A stretch of 64,000 bases of DNA from Desulfobulbaceae bacterium (GTDB lineage: Bacteria; Desulfobacterota; Desulfobulbia; Desulfobulbales; Desulfurivibrionaceae), in the NCBI GenBank assembly GCA_004332195.1, contig SJBG01000003.1:62001-126000 (forward strand), in the 5' to 3' direction. The notes below the pieces were generated by a model, which worked only from the letters and a program-made list of their open reading frames with translations, did no database searches and had not been told where the DNA came from. The position numbers and the translations under genes were made by a program. Numbering within the stretch: position 1 is the stretch's first letter; each line of letters begins with the position of its first letter. This document shows positions 20,072 to 28,861 of this stretch, one piece after another.

Positions 20072-20791
20072 ATGTCTCTCATTCTGCCCGAACTGCCCTA
20101 ATCAGCATATTAGCCTTAACCGGAGCTGTGCTGCTGCCGGGGGTTGCCTTAGCCGGGGGAGCGGCGGTCGACTTGGAGGCCCAAATCGCAGAACTGGGTC
20201 GGTAACTGGCGGAGCTCAAGGCCCAGATGGAGCAGATCAACCAGGGTCAGCAGGAGCAACGGGAGCAGATCGCCGCCATCGACGACAGCCTGTGGGAGGA
20301 TATCGACACCCGCTTTCATTGGTCCGGTGATTTCCGCGCCCGCCTTGATCATTTCAGCCGGGATCGCTATATCAACGCCAATACCACAGTCAACGAAAAG
20401 AATGATAGCCTGATTACCTGGGGGCTCGCTACGATATACCCCCAATCACCCTTTAAGGTTGGCTTGGAGTATAACCATGGCGGCAAATACTGGATCGCGA
20501 TGAGCCCGGGTCATGACGATATCTACGCCTCCAAGCTCGCCACCCGCGGCCACGTTTACGAGGTGTACGGGACTTGCGACATTCCCGGCGAGCTCGCCTC
20601 CCGCCTGGGCAGTGCCTTTTTCCGCCTGGGTTTCCAGGCATTACCGCTATAACTATACCGGTTCTCTGGACTGGAACATGAAGCCCTACGACATCGGCAG
20701 CGCCGCCGACCGGGCCGCCGCAACCGGCATGGAGCTAAACGTGACTGACACAGCCAATCAGGTTTATTTGACCTTCGATGCCAGGTTCTAA
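20072..20791 (+). pseudogene. DUF3373-like outer-membrane protein remnant
   Basis: The remains suggest an outer-membrane porin-like protein of the DUF3373 type. After ATG at 20072 a frameshift leads to a signal-peptide-like stretch (ILALTGAVLLPGVALAGG). A coiled-coil start (LEAQIAELGR) is broken by an in-frame TAA, then LAELKAQMEQINQGQQEQRE continues. The beta-barrel start (FHWSGDFRARLDHFSRD) and end (YNYTGSLDWNMKPYDIG ... VYLTFDARF) are present, but in different frames and with most of the barrel missing. The lesions look real rather than single errors. Confidence 0.68.
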
Positions 20792-20798
20792 GCCTTTC

Positions 20799-20857
20799 CC
20801 GCCGACCAGGGGCTTGCCCGCCGAAAGGCGAGGCTCCCGGTCGGCGGTTGTTTCTTC
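20799..20857. terminator. Hairpin terminator candidate
   Basis: The stem CCGCCGACC (20799-20807) pairs with GGTCGGCGG (20839-20847), with a further inner stem, followed by TTGTTTCTT. It lies between the DUF3373 remnant and the convergent arsR gene, so it may serve both strands. Confidence 0.6.
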
Positions 20858-20864
20858 CCCTCCA

Positions 20865-21198
20865 TCACTCCTGATTGTTGACGGGATTTCCCTCTCCTGA
20901 GCCAAAACGGTCCTCAATGCAATGCATGATGCCGGCCAGAGCCGGTTCGGCAATCCGGTAAAGCACCTTGCGTCCTTCTCGCTGGTTTTTCAGAAATCCT
21001 CGGTCTTTCAACAGGCGCAGATGCTCGGACATCATGATGACTGGGCAGTTGACAGGCCCGAGCCAGTTCGCCCACCGACTCCTCGTGGTCCAGCAGGATT
21101 TGAACTATTCTCAGGCGATGAGGGTGAGCCAGGGTCCGCAGACAGTCGGCGGCCTTTTCCATAACCTCCAGGGATAAAAGTCGGGGGGAATTATTCAT
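20865..21198 (-). pseudogene. ArsR-family winged-helix regulator, frameshifted
   Basis: This is a small DNA-binding regulator of the ArsR/SmtB fold. The first part reads ADCLRTLAHPHRLRIVQILL, then VGELARACQLPS. One extra base near 21035-21045 shifts the frame. The second part then reads MMSEHLRLLKDRGFLKNQRE, GRKVLYRIAEPALAGIMHCI and EDRFGSGEGN before a TGA at 20865. The total length (334 bp) is one more than a multiple of three, consistent with a single-base insertion. It could be a sequencing or assembly error. By position it may have controlled the sulfur transporter operon. Confidence 0.75.
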
Positions 21199-21334
21199 GT
21201 TTTTGCCGTTGCTAAGGTGATAAAAGCGGACACCTTCTCGACAGTAATTACCCTTACCACAATGGCCGAGCTTAAGGCAAGTCGCGTCCGTTTTTTTTGT
21301 TGACCCGAGTCTTTCAGGTCATTATAGCTGCCCC

Positions 21335-22132
21335 ATGGATTTGCTGCAAATTTTCATTCTGGCCCTGATTCAGGGGCTCACCGAGTTTCTACCCATCTCC
21401 TCTGCCGCTCATCTAATCCTGGTGCCGGTCTTCACCGACTGGGTGGATCAGGGCTTGAGTTTCGATGTCGCCGTTCATCTGGGCAGTTTGGCGGCGGTAC
21501 TCAGCTATTTTCGGCGGGAATTGTCGGCGATGAGTCGGGATTTTAGATTGTCACTGGTTAGGCGCGAGCTGGTGGGGGAAAGCAGGCTGGCCTGGGGGGT
21601 ATTGTTGGCGACTATTCCGGTGGGTCTGGCCGGATTGCTTTTGCGGGGGGTGGTAGAAAATCAGTGGCGCTCGCCCCTGGTGATTGCCGCCAGCCTGATC
21701 GGCTTTGGCCTGCTTCTGGCCTGGTCGGACCGGCAACAGCAAAACTATCGGGACGAACACAGTTTAAGCTGGCGGGATATCGCCATTATCGGTTGCGCCC
21801 AGGCCCTGGCCCTGATCCCCGGCGCTTCCCGTTCAGGGGTCACCATGACCGCCGCCCTTTTTCTGGGTTTAAGCCGCGAGGCGGCCAGTCGTTTCTCTTT
21901 TCTCCTCTCGATTCCCGTGATTTTCCTGGCCGTCGGCCTGGAAAGCTTTAACCTGATTCGCGGTGAAGACGCGGTGGACTGGGCCGGTATGGCTTTGGGG
22001 GCCGTGATCTCCGGGATCAGCGCCTATCTCTGTATCCACTATTTTCTGGCCTTCATTCGTCGGATCGGGATGCAGCCATTTGTAATTTACCGTATTGTCC
22101 TGGGGCTGGTTCTCTTTTATTTTTTCTGGTAG
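21335..22132 (+). CDS. uppP: Undecaprenyl-diphosphatase
   Basis: This membrane phosphatase recycles undecaprenyl diphosphate to the monophosphate lipid carrier for peptidoglycan synthesis. It has 265 residues and about eight membrane segments. The two family motifs are clear: LIQGLTEFLPISSAAHL near the N-terminus and IPGASRSGVTMTAALFLG near residue 160, which form the active site. Length and motifs are normal. The ribosome-binding site is weak. The UDP-sugar genes downstream also serve the cell envelope. Confidence 0.96.
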   Translation: MDLLQIFILALIQGLTEFLPISSAAHLILVPVFTDWVDQGLSFDVAVHLGSLAAVLSYFRRELSAMSRDFRLSLVRRELVGESRLAWGVLLATIPVGLAGLLLRGVVENQWRSPLVIAASLIGFGLLLAWSDRQQQNYRDEHSLSWRDIAIIGCAQALALIPGASRSGVTMTAALFLGLSREAASRFSFLLSIPVIFLAVGLESFNLIRGEDAVDWAGMALGAVISGISAYLCIHYFLAFIRRIGMQPFVIYRIVLGLVLFYFFW

Positions 22133-22359
22133 AATCCCCCGATCTTCGCAAGACCGAAGCCGTTCATTACAAGGTTTCGGCAAGATTGCAATTCCGACAG
22201 GGTTCTGACATAATCTTGACAAAATCTTAGCAAGGTTCTGGCGAAATCATGACATTATCCTGATAAACTCCTGATAAGCCCCCGGCAAAATTCCGACAAG
22301 AAACCTAATACGGGAGCCTAATAGGGCCAGCGGGAGCCGGCCAAAACCCTGATGTCGCC
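22133..22359. other. Spacer with degenerate 12-15 bp repeats
   Basis: This is non-coding DNA between uppP and the epimerase gene. About 22150-22305 consists of loosely repeated words such as TTCCGACA, TCTTGACA, TCCTGATAA and GGTTCTGGC, arranged like a decayed tandem array. No ORF, hairpin with a T-run or known motif is seen. Its texture resembles the DNA of the low-complexity insertions in nearby genes. Confidence 0.5.
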
Positions 22360-23364
22360 ATGAAAAAAATACTGATCACCGGAGCCGCCGGTTTTATCGG
22401 CTCATTTTTAGCCAAGAGGTTGCTTGCCGAAGGTTGGCAGGTGGTCGGCATTGATAACCTCAACGACTATTACGACCCCGGCCTGAAGAAGGCTCGGTTG
22501 GGCTGGCTAAACTCGCCGGCCTTTTCCTTTCAGCCCTTAGACCTGGCCGATCGGGTCGGGATGGAGCAGCTTTTCGCCACTCACCGCTTCGCGGCGGTAG
22601 TCAACCTGGCCGCCCAGGCCGGGGTTCGCTACTCGTTGAGCAACCCCCATGCTTATGGCGACTCCAATCTCCTTGGTTTTCTCAACATCCTTGAAGGATG
22701 TCGGCACAGTGGCGTGGCGCACCTGGTTTTTGCCTCGTCGAGTTCGGTGTATGGGGGTAATACCCGTATGCCTTTTTCTGTCCACGACCAGGTTGATCAC
22801 CCGGTTTCGCTCTACGCCGCCACCAAAAAATCGGGCGAGATGATGGCCCATGCCTACAGCCACCTTTACGGGCTGCGGACCACGGGGCTGCGTTTTTTTA
22901 CGGTCTATGGGCCGTGGGGGCGGCCGGATATGGCCTACTTCCTTTTCACCAGGGCGATTTTAGCCGGCGAGCCGATCAACATCTTTAATCACGGCCGGAT
23001 GGAGCGAGACTTTACCTATATCGACGATATCATCGAGGGGGTGGCCCGGGTCATCGAGCTTGCCCCGACCCCGAACCCGGCCTGGGACCAAAGCCGGCCG
23101 GACCCGGCTACCAGTTGGGCCCCATACCGCATCTACAATATCGGCAATAATCAAAAAGAAGGCCTGATGCACTTCATCGAAGTGCTGGAAGAATGCCTAG
23201 GCCAAAAGGCCAACAAGAATTTTCTGCCGATGCAAGATGGTGATGTGCCGGCAACTTACGCGGACATTGATGACCTGGTCCGGGATACCGGCTTTAAACC
23301 CAGCACTCCGATCGAGGTGGGGCTGCAATGCTTTGTTGAGTGGTATCGGAGGTATTATTCGTGA
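22360..23364 (+). CDS. UDP-glucuronate 4-epimerase family protein
   Basis: This is a short-chain dehydrogenase/epimerase of 334 residues that probably converts UDP-glucuronate to UDP-galacturonate for surface polysaccharide. It has the NAD-binding GAAGFIGSFLAKRL, the catalytic serine region SSSSVYGG, the YxxxK motif YAATKKSGE, and the family-typical IDNLNDYYDPGLKKARL and FFTVYGPWGRPDMA. It overlaps the ugd start by 4 bp. Since Ugd makes the substrate UDP-glucuronate, the pair forms one pathway. The product sugar is inferred from family resemblance. Confidence 0.92.
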   Translation: MKKILITGAAGFIGSFLAKRLLAEGWQVVGIDNLNDYYDPGLKKARLGWLNSPAFSFQPLDLADRVGMEQLFATHRFAAVVNLAAQAGVRYSLSNPHAYGDSNLLGFLNILEGCRHSGVAHLVFASSSSVYGGNTRMPFSVHDQVDHPVSLYAATKKSGEMMAHAYSHLYGLRTTGLRFFTVYGPWGRPDMAYFLFTRAILAGEPINIFNHGRMERDFTYIDDIIEGVARVIELAPTPNPAWDQSRPDPATSWAPYRIYNIGNNQKEGLMHFIEVLEECLGQKANKNFLPMQDGDVPATYADIDDLVRDTGFKPSTPIEVGLQCFVEWYRRYYS

Positions 23365-24668
23365 AAATTGCCGTCATCGGCGCCGGTTATGTCGGGCTGG
23401 TAAGCGGCGCCTGCTTTTCTGAATTCGGCCACGAGGTGGTTTGTGTCGATAACGATGCCGCCAAGGTATCCAGTCTTTGCCAGGGTCAGGTCCCCATTTA
23501 CGAACCAGGCCTGGTCGATCTGGTGGCCAAAAACGTGGCTGACGGCCGACTGCGCTTTAGCTCCGACCTTGGTCCCACGGTATCGCAGGTTGAGGCGGTG
23601 TTTATCGCGGTGGGCACCCCGTCGAGCAGGCGGGGCAATGGCTATGCCGATCTCAGCTATGTTTACGCGGCGGCGCGAGAGCTGGCCCCGCACCTTGCCG
23701 ACTACACGGTGGTGGTCGATAAAAGCACGGTCCCGGTGGGTACGGCCCGTCAGGTAGCGCGAATTATCCGGGAAATCAACCCGGCGGCGGATTTTGATGT
23801 CGCCTCAAACCCGGAATTTTTGCGAGAAGGAGCGGCGATTCCTGATTTTATGCGACCGGACCGGGTAGTGATCGGCGTGGATAACCAGCGGGCCGAGGCG
23901 GTGTTGCGTGAGATATACAAACCTCTTTATCTCAGCGAAACGCCGGTGGTGGTCACCAGCCCGGAAACCGCGGAACTCATCAAGTACGCGGCCAACGCCT
24001 TTCTGGCCGTAAAAATTAGTTATATCAACGAGATGGCAAACATCTGCGAGGCCGTGGGGGCCGACGTCGTCGCCCTGGCATCGGCTATTGGTTTGGATGG
24101 CCGGATTGGCAAAAAGTTCCTGCACCCCGGCCCCGGCTACGGCGGATCCTGTTTCCCCAAGGACACTATCGCCTTATTGCGAACCGTGCAGGAATACGGG
24201 GTAAGCGCCCGTATCGTTGAGGCGGCGGTGGAGGTGAACGCGGCCCAGAAGGCCCGGATGGTGAAAAAAATTCGCGAGGCCGTGGGCGGTTGCGAAGTCG
24301 GCAAGACCATCGGGGTCTTAGGCCTGACTTTCAAACCGGAGACCGACGACATGCGGGAGGCCCCATCCTTGACCATCCTCCCGGCCCTGATCGAAAAGGG
24401 CGCCCGAATTATCGCCCACGACCCCCAGGGAATGCAGGAGGCGGCCAAATACCTGCCGCCGGAAACAGAGTTTGCCGACAACCCCTACCAAGTTTGCCGC
24501 GGCGCCGACGCCCTGGTCTTGATGACCGAATGGAACCAATACCGGGCCCTGGATCTCAAGCGCGTACAAAGCAGCATGAAAACCCCGGTGTTTATCGATT
24601 TGCGCAATGTTTATGAACCGGCAAGGCTACGGGAAATGGGCTTCAGCTACTTTGGGGTTGGCCGGTGA
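23361..24668 (+). CDS. ugd: UDP-glucose 6-dehydrogenase
   Basis: This enzyme oxidises UDP-glucose to UDP-glucuronate with two NAD+. It has 435 residues with the N-terminal Rossmann motif IAVIGAGYVGLVSGACFSE, the NPEFLREG motif, the catalytic cysteine in GYGGSCFPKDT, and the C-terminal domain LTFKPETDDMREAPS. The start is GTG at 23361, overlapping the previous stop (GTGA) and preceded by GGAGG. Repeat element B2 begins 8 bp after the stop. Confidence 0.96.
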   Translation: MKIAVIGAGYVGLVSGACFSEFGHEVVCVDNDAAKVSSLCQGQVPIYEPGLVDLVAKNVADGRLRFSSDLGPTVSQVEAVFIAVGTPSSRRGNGYADLSYVYAAARELAPHLADYTVVVDKSTVPVGTARQVARIIREINPAADFDVASNPEFLREGAAIPDFMRPDRVVIGVDNQRAEAVLREIYKPLYLSETPVVVTSPETAELIKYAANAFLAVKISYINEMANICEAVGADVVALASAIGLDGRIGKKFLHPGPGYGGSCFPKDTIALLRTVQEYGVSARIVEAAVEVNAAQKARMVKKIREAVGGCEVGKTIGVLGLTFKPETDDMREAPSLTILPALIEKGARIIAHDPQGMQEAAKYLPPETEFADNPYQVCRGADALVLMTEWNQYRALDLKRVQSSMKTPVFIDLRNVYEPARLREMGFSYFGVGR

Positions 24669-24676
24669 CGTGACAA

Positions 24677-24815
24677 GGCCACCTTGAAAAATTAGCTGTT
24701 TTGTTCGAGTTCAGGGCACGTAAAAAAAATTACCGCAGGCATATGGTTGATATTTCGAGGATAATTTTTGAGCATAACGCAGAAATCGGCGAAAGAGCAA
24801 TTTTTCAAGGTGGCC
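24677..24815 (+). repeat. Palindromic MITE-like element B, copy 2
   Basis: This is a full-length 139 bp copy with near-perfect ends: GGCCACCTTGAAAAATT on the left and AATTTTTCAAGGTGGCC on the right. The internal landmarks GGCACGTAAAAAAAATTACC and GCAGGCATATGGTTGATAT are shared with the other copies. It lies between the convergent genes ugd and pgi. The remaining spacer up to 24960 holds nothing I can identify. Confidence 0.88.
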
Positions 24816-24960
24816 ATCAGAGTTGTAGGCCAAACGCTGCTGTCGGTCGAGCGACGGGCACGATGTAAGGTTTACGAAATCAATACTGTCCCCTGTCCCC
24901 TGGTTCCTGCTCCCTTTCCTTTGCCTAGGTGGCAAAATGTTCAACAAGTTCAAAGCAGAA

Positions 24961-26580
24961 TTAAACCAGTTTGGCGGCGGCCAGCAAGGCTTGAGCCAAG
25001 GGGTCGGCGGGTGCGGGTTGCTTGCGGCGGCGGGCGGCGTAGTGGGCCAGCAGGCGACTGGCCAGGGTTTTGCCCAACTGCACTCCTTCCTGGTCAAAGG
25101 AGTTGATGTTCCAGACAAAACCCTGAAAGACCACCTTGGCCTCATACAAGGCCAACAGCGCCCCCATGCTTTCCGGGGTCAATCGATCGGTCAGCAAGAT
25201 GCTGCTGGGGCGGTTGCCCGGAAAGCGACGATTGGGGTTGGCGTCGGTCTGGCCCAGCGCCAAGGCCAGAGACTGGGCCAGAAGATTGGCCAGCAGTTTT
25301 TCCTGGGCGGTGGTGTCTTGCAAAACCAGGTCCTGAGCGTACTGGTTCTGGCGAAAACCGATGAACTCCACCGGGGCTAGGCCGGTGCCCTGATGAAGCA
25401 ACTGATAAAAAGAGTGCTGGCCGTTGGTGCCCGGCTCCCCCCAGACAATAGGGCCGCTTTGCCAGGCCAGCTCTTGGCCTTGACGAGTTATCGACTTGCC
25501 GTTGCTCTCCATGTCCAATTGCTGGAGATGGGCGACAAAACGCGTCAGGGCCTGACTGTAGGGCAACACCGCCAGACTTTCGTAGTTCAGGAAGTTGCGG
25601 TTCCATATCCCCAGCAGGGCCAGGAGCAGGGCCGGGTTTTTGCCAATTTCCGGCTCTAAGGCGGCCCCATCCATCCGCCAGGCTCCTCGCAAAATTGCCA
25701 GCGCCCCCTCATAGCCCAGGGCAAAGCCCAGCATTACCAGGCCGACCATCGAGGTGGCGCTGTAACGGCCCCCGACATAGTCAAACAGATAAAAAGAACG
25801 CAGGTAGTTGCGGGGGTTGTCCATCGGACTGCCCTGGCCGGTGACGGCAACGAAATAGTCTTCCGGTTTAAGTCCGGCTCGGCGATAAGCCTGGCGCGCC
25901 AACTCCTCGTTGGCCAGGGTTTCCAGGGTGGCGCCACTTTTGGAAACCACATTGACCAGGGTTCGGGCAAGGTCAAGCTCGCCTAAGACCGCGGCCGCGT
26001 CATCGGGGTCAACATTGCTGATGAACTTGACCACCCGATCCGGCCGGGCGTAAGCCTTAAGGGCCAGATAGAGGGCCCGGGGGCCGAGATCCGAGCCGCC
26101 AATGCCCACCTGAATCATCCCGGTAAAGGGCTCCCCATTGGGGGCGCTCAGGCGACCATCGGCCAGCTCCATAAGAAAACAACGCAACTTGGCCAACTCC
26201 GTCTTGGCTTGCTCCGCTGATTTCGGTTCAACCGGCATCTTACTGAAAACATCCCGGCAACTGCAATGGAGCACCTGGCGGTTTTCGCTGGCAAAACCCT
26301 CGATCAGGTTGAGTACCGCCCCCTGGCGCATGGCCGCAAACTGACGCACCGCTTGACTTTCATCCGCCAACTCCTGCAAAGCCGCCAAGGCTCGCTCATC
26401 TAAGCGCTGGCCAAAAAAAAGCAGATCAAAACCACCGCCGCTGGCTCGATAGTTGGCAATCCTCTCCGGATTAACCACCCCGGGCCGACTGAGATCAAGG
26501 GGGTTAAGGGCCAGTTGGCTAAGCTTGGCCTGAGCAGGTAATTCATTGAAATTTCTGTATAACACGCCCTCTGCCGCCAT
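24961..26580 (-). CDS. pgi: Glucose-6-phosphate isomerase
   Basis: This enzyme interconverts glucose-6-phosphate and fructose-6-phosphate. It has 539 residues with the family signatures IGGSDLGPRALYLAL, VVSKSGATLETLANEE (the sugar-phosphate binding region), GGRYSATSMVGLV and a C-terminal QEGVQLGKTLASRLL. The ATG has an excellent site (AAGGAGGAT). It converges with ugd. Feeding of UDP-sugar synthesis from hexose phosphate is a plausible link but is not shown by the sequence. Confidence 0.96.
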   Translation of the reverse strand: MAAEGVLYRNFNELPAQAKLSQLALNPLDLSRPGVVNPERIANYRASGGGFDLLFFGQRLDERALAALQELADESQAVRQFAAMRQGAVLNLIEGFASENRQVLHCSCRDVFSKMPVEPKSAEQAKTELAKLRCFLMELADGRLSAPNGEPFTGMIQVGIGGSDLGPRALYLALKAYARPDRVVKFISNVDPDDAAAVLGELDLARTLVNVVSKSGATLETLANEELARQAYRRAGLKPEDYFVAVTGQGSPMDNPRNYLRSFYLFDYVGGRYSATSMVGLVMLGFALGYEGALAILRGAWRMDGAALEPEIGKNPALLLALLGIWNRNFLNYESLAVLPYSQALTRFVAHLQQLDMESNGKSITRQGQELAWQSGPIVWGEPGTNGQHSFYQLLHQGTGLAPVEFIGFRQNQYAQDLVLQDTTAQEKLLANLLAQSLALALGQTDANPNRRFPGNRPSSILLTDRLTPESMGALLALYEAKVVFQGFVWNINSFDQEGVQLGKTLASRLLAHYAARRRKQPAPADPLAQALLAAAKLV

Positions 26581-26754
26581 AATTCATCCTCCTTGACTGG
26601 GCCGTGGAACCGGGACACCGCCTTTCTCCCCTCTCTTTCATCCTTCTCCTTCTTTCTCCTTGTCCCATTGTATTTTTTTTGCTAGGGATTATCAACTTGT
26701 AAAAGAGATGCCGGTGGCCATCCCGTCGCCCCTTAGAACCGTAGAGGGCCTGCC

Positions 26755-28224
26755 TTGTCGTACAACAGTCTTATTTATCTGCTGCTGGCTGTGCTGATCC
26801 TCATCACCCGGGAGGTTCCCGCAGAGCCACAGTTTTCCGGCCTGGTTACCCTTTTTCTTTTCGGGCTCAAAAGCGCGATTTTTATCGCCATCAGTCATCA
26901 CTATTTTCGCCGCCCTGGACCGCGTAGCGTCGCCGTTTACTTCAAGCTCGAGCATCGCCTTGCCATTTTAGCCCTTATCAGTCTCGCCGCTGACGTTTAT
27001 TTGCTTGATATCACGTATTATTTTGCTAAACTTGGGGCCACCGACTTCTTGCCCTCCCTGATTTCCCATGCCGGTCTGGCCCTTTTTCTCGGTTATCGAC
27101 TCTTGGCCTGGGGCCGGGCCCGCCCAAGTTACTGCCGGATTTTTGCCGCCGACCATCGTCTCTGGCCCTTTCTTGCGGCCAATATCAAACTCAATCTGGT
27201 CATCATGCTGCCGTGGCTACTGCTTACCCTGCTGATCGATCTGCTGGCCCTGGCCCCTTTTGCCACGATGCAAAAAATACTGGCCGCGCCCTGGGGCGAG
27301 CTTTTGATCATTCTGGCTTTTTTTCTCCCCCTGCTCCTGATCTTTCCCTGGCTGGCTACCCGGCTGTGGAACTGCCGTCCGCTACCGGCGGGCCCGCTGC
27401 GCCGCCGACTGGAAAATTTATGCCGGGCCCATCGGGTCCAATTTCGCGACATTGTCCTTTGGCCACTTTTTGAGGGACGTCCGCTCACCGCTGGCGTCAT
27501 GGGGCTGACCCGCCATTTTCGTTACATCTTGATCACCCCCGCCATGATCCAAACGGTTAGTAGCGAGGAGCTGGAAGCGGTGGTAGCTCACGAAATCGGC
27601 CATGTCCGCCAGCACCACCTGTTTTTTTACCTGCTTTTCCTGCTGAGTTTCGCCCTTTTGGTCCACCTGGTTTCTTTTCCTCTTTTGTGGTTACTGCTCG
27701 ATTCCAGTCTGCTTGGCTGGCTTATGGCGCTTACCGACAAATCGCCGAAGGCCATCATTGGCTTGGCTATGACCATGATCCTGCTGCTCCTGCTCATGGT
27801 CTATTTTCGTTTACTGTTAGGTTTTTTTATGCGTAACTTTGAACGCCAAGCTGATCTTTACGCCTTAGAGGCGATGGGTAGGGCTGAGCCGCTGATCGGG
27901 GTCTTTGAAAAAATTGCCAGGGCGGGAGGCAAAATCCGTAATCTGCCCAGTTGGCATCATTTTAGCATCGGCCAGCGCATTGACTACCTGACCGCCAGCG
28001 AGGAAAATCCCCGGTTGATTGGCCGGCATCACCGCAAAGTTCGGCTGGCCCTGATTATTTTCCTGACGCTGCTTGGCAGCAGCGCTCTTTTGCTCCACCA
28101 ACTGTCCGCTGACAGCAGCGAAGAAAAATTCCAGGCTCGACTGATTGAGGTATTTATCCAGGATAAGGTCCGCAGGACCTTGGACTCTGCCAAGCCCCGG
28201 GAGCGAAAATATCTCGAAGAATAA
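26755..28224 (+). CDS. M48-family membrane metalloprotease
   Basis: This zinc protease of 489 residues has at least six hydrophobic segments. The zinc-binding motif is VVAHEIGHVRQHH near residue 279, followed by two membrane helices and the downstream glutamate region ERQADLYALEAMG. HtpX/Ste24-type enzymes of this family degrade misfolded membrane proteins or process lipoproteins. The substrate here is unknown. The start is a TTG with a modest GAGGG upstream. It shares the strand with cobO and hemY but is not obviously related to them. Confidence 0.88.
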   Translation: MSYNSLIYLLLAVLILITREVPAEPQFSGLVTLFLFGLKSAIFIAISHHYFRRPGPRSVAVYFKLEHRLAILALISLAADVYLLDITYYFAKLGATDFLPSLISHAGLALFLGYRLLAWGRARPSYCRIFAADHRLWPFLAANIKLNLVIMLPWLLLTLLIDLLALAPFATMQKILAAPWGELLIILAFFLPLLLIFPWLATRLWNCRPLPAGPLRRRLENLCRAHRVQFRDIVLWPLFEGRPLTAGVMGLTRHFRYILITPAMIQTVSSEELEAVVAHEIGHVRQHHLFFYLLFLLSFALLVHLVSFPLLWLLLDSSLLGWLMALTDKSPKAIIGLAMTMILLLLLMVYFRLLLGFFMRNFERQADLYALEAMGRAEPLIGVFEKIARAGGKIRNLPSWHHFSIGQRIDYLTASEENPRLIGRHHRKVRLALIIFLTLLGSSALLLHQLSADSSEEKFQARLIEVFIQDKVRRTLDSAKPRERKYLEE

Positions 28225-28283
28225 CTAAAAAAATTTTTTAACCAGGATTTTGTCTCTTCCCAGAAAACCGCGAGGGATCAACC

Positions 28284-28802
28284 ATGACCAAAGGCTTGCT
28301 GATTGTTTACACCGGCCCCGGCAAGGGCAAGACTTGCGCGGCCTTCGGTCAGGTCTTGCGCGCTGTTGGCTACGGGCTTCGAGTTTGTGTGGTTCAGTTT
28401 GTCAAAAACCGCCCAAGCGGCGAACTTGAGGCCCTGCAAGGCTTTGGCGATCAGGTGGAAGTCCATCAGGTTGGTTCTGGTTTTAGCTGGCGAGATAAGG
28501 ATTTGGCCAATTTTCGGGCAAGCGCTCTCGCGGGCTGGCAGCTGGCCACCGAAAAAATCAGTGCTGGGGCTCACGATCTGGTGGTGCTGGATGAACTGAC
28601 TTATCTGCTCCATTTTGCCATTCTCAGCCCAGAAGAAATGTTGGCGACTTTGCAAAAGCGTTCAACGGCAATGCACCTGGTGATTACCGGCCGCCACGCC
28701 CCTCAACAACTACTGACCGTAGCTGATTTGGTCACCGAAATGCGGGAGATCAAACACCCCTTCACCCAAGGCGTGGCCGCCCAAAAAGGCATCGAATGGT
28801 AG
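28284..28802 (+). CDS. cobO: Cob(I)alamin adenosyltransferase, CobO/BtuR type
   Basis: This enzyme transfers the adenosyl group of ATP to corrinoid cobalt to give coenzyme B12. It has 172 residues with the P-loop YTGPGKGKTCAAFGQ near residue 10, VCVVQFVKNR, VVLDELTYLL (Walker B-like) and the C-terminal MREIKHPFTQGVAAQKGIEW, all typical of CobO. Length is normal. No cobalamin riboswitch fits in the 59 bp upstream spacer. Confidence 0.94.
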   Translation: MTKGLLIVYTGPGKGKTCAAFGQVLRAVGYGLRVCVVQFVKNRPSGELEALQGFGDQVEVHQVGSGFSWRDKDLANFRASALAGWQLATEKISAGAHDLVVLDELTYLLHFAILSPEEMLATLQKRSTAMHLVITGRHAPQQLLTVADLVTEMREIKHPFTQGVAAQKGIEW

Positions 28803-28861
28803 TAAATATTTACCCTTGAACTTGAGGCCACCTTGAGTAGTTATGGGAGAGTAATTATGCC

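Noticed and set aside
28225..28283. Cobalamin riboswitch before cobO
   Set aside because: Only 59 bp are available and none of the conserved B12-box sequence is present.
28824..28850. Composite fragment of elements A and B before hemY
   Set aside because: GGCCACCTTGA followed by AGTTATGGGA resembles ends of both families, but it is too short to exclude chance.
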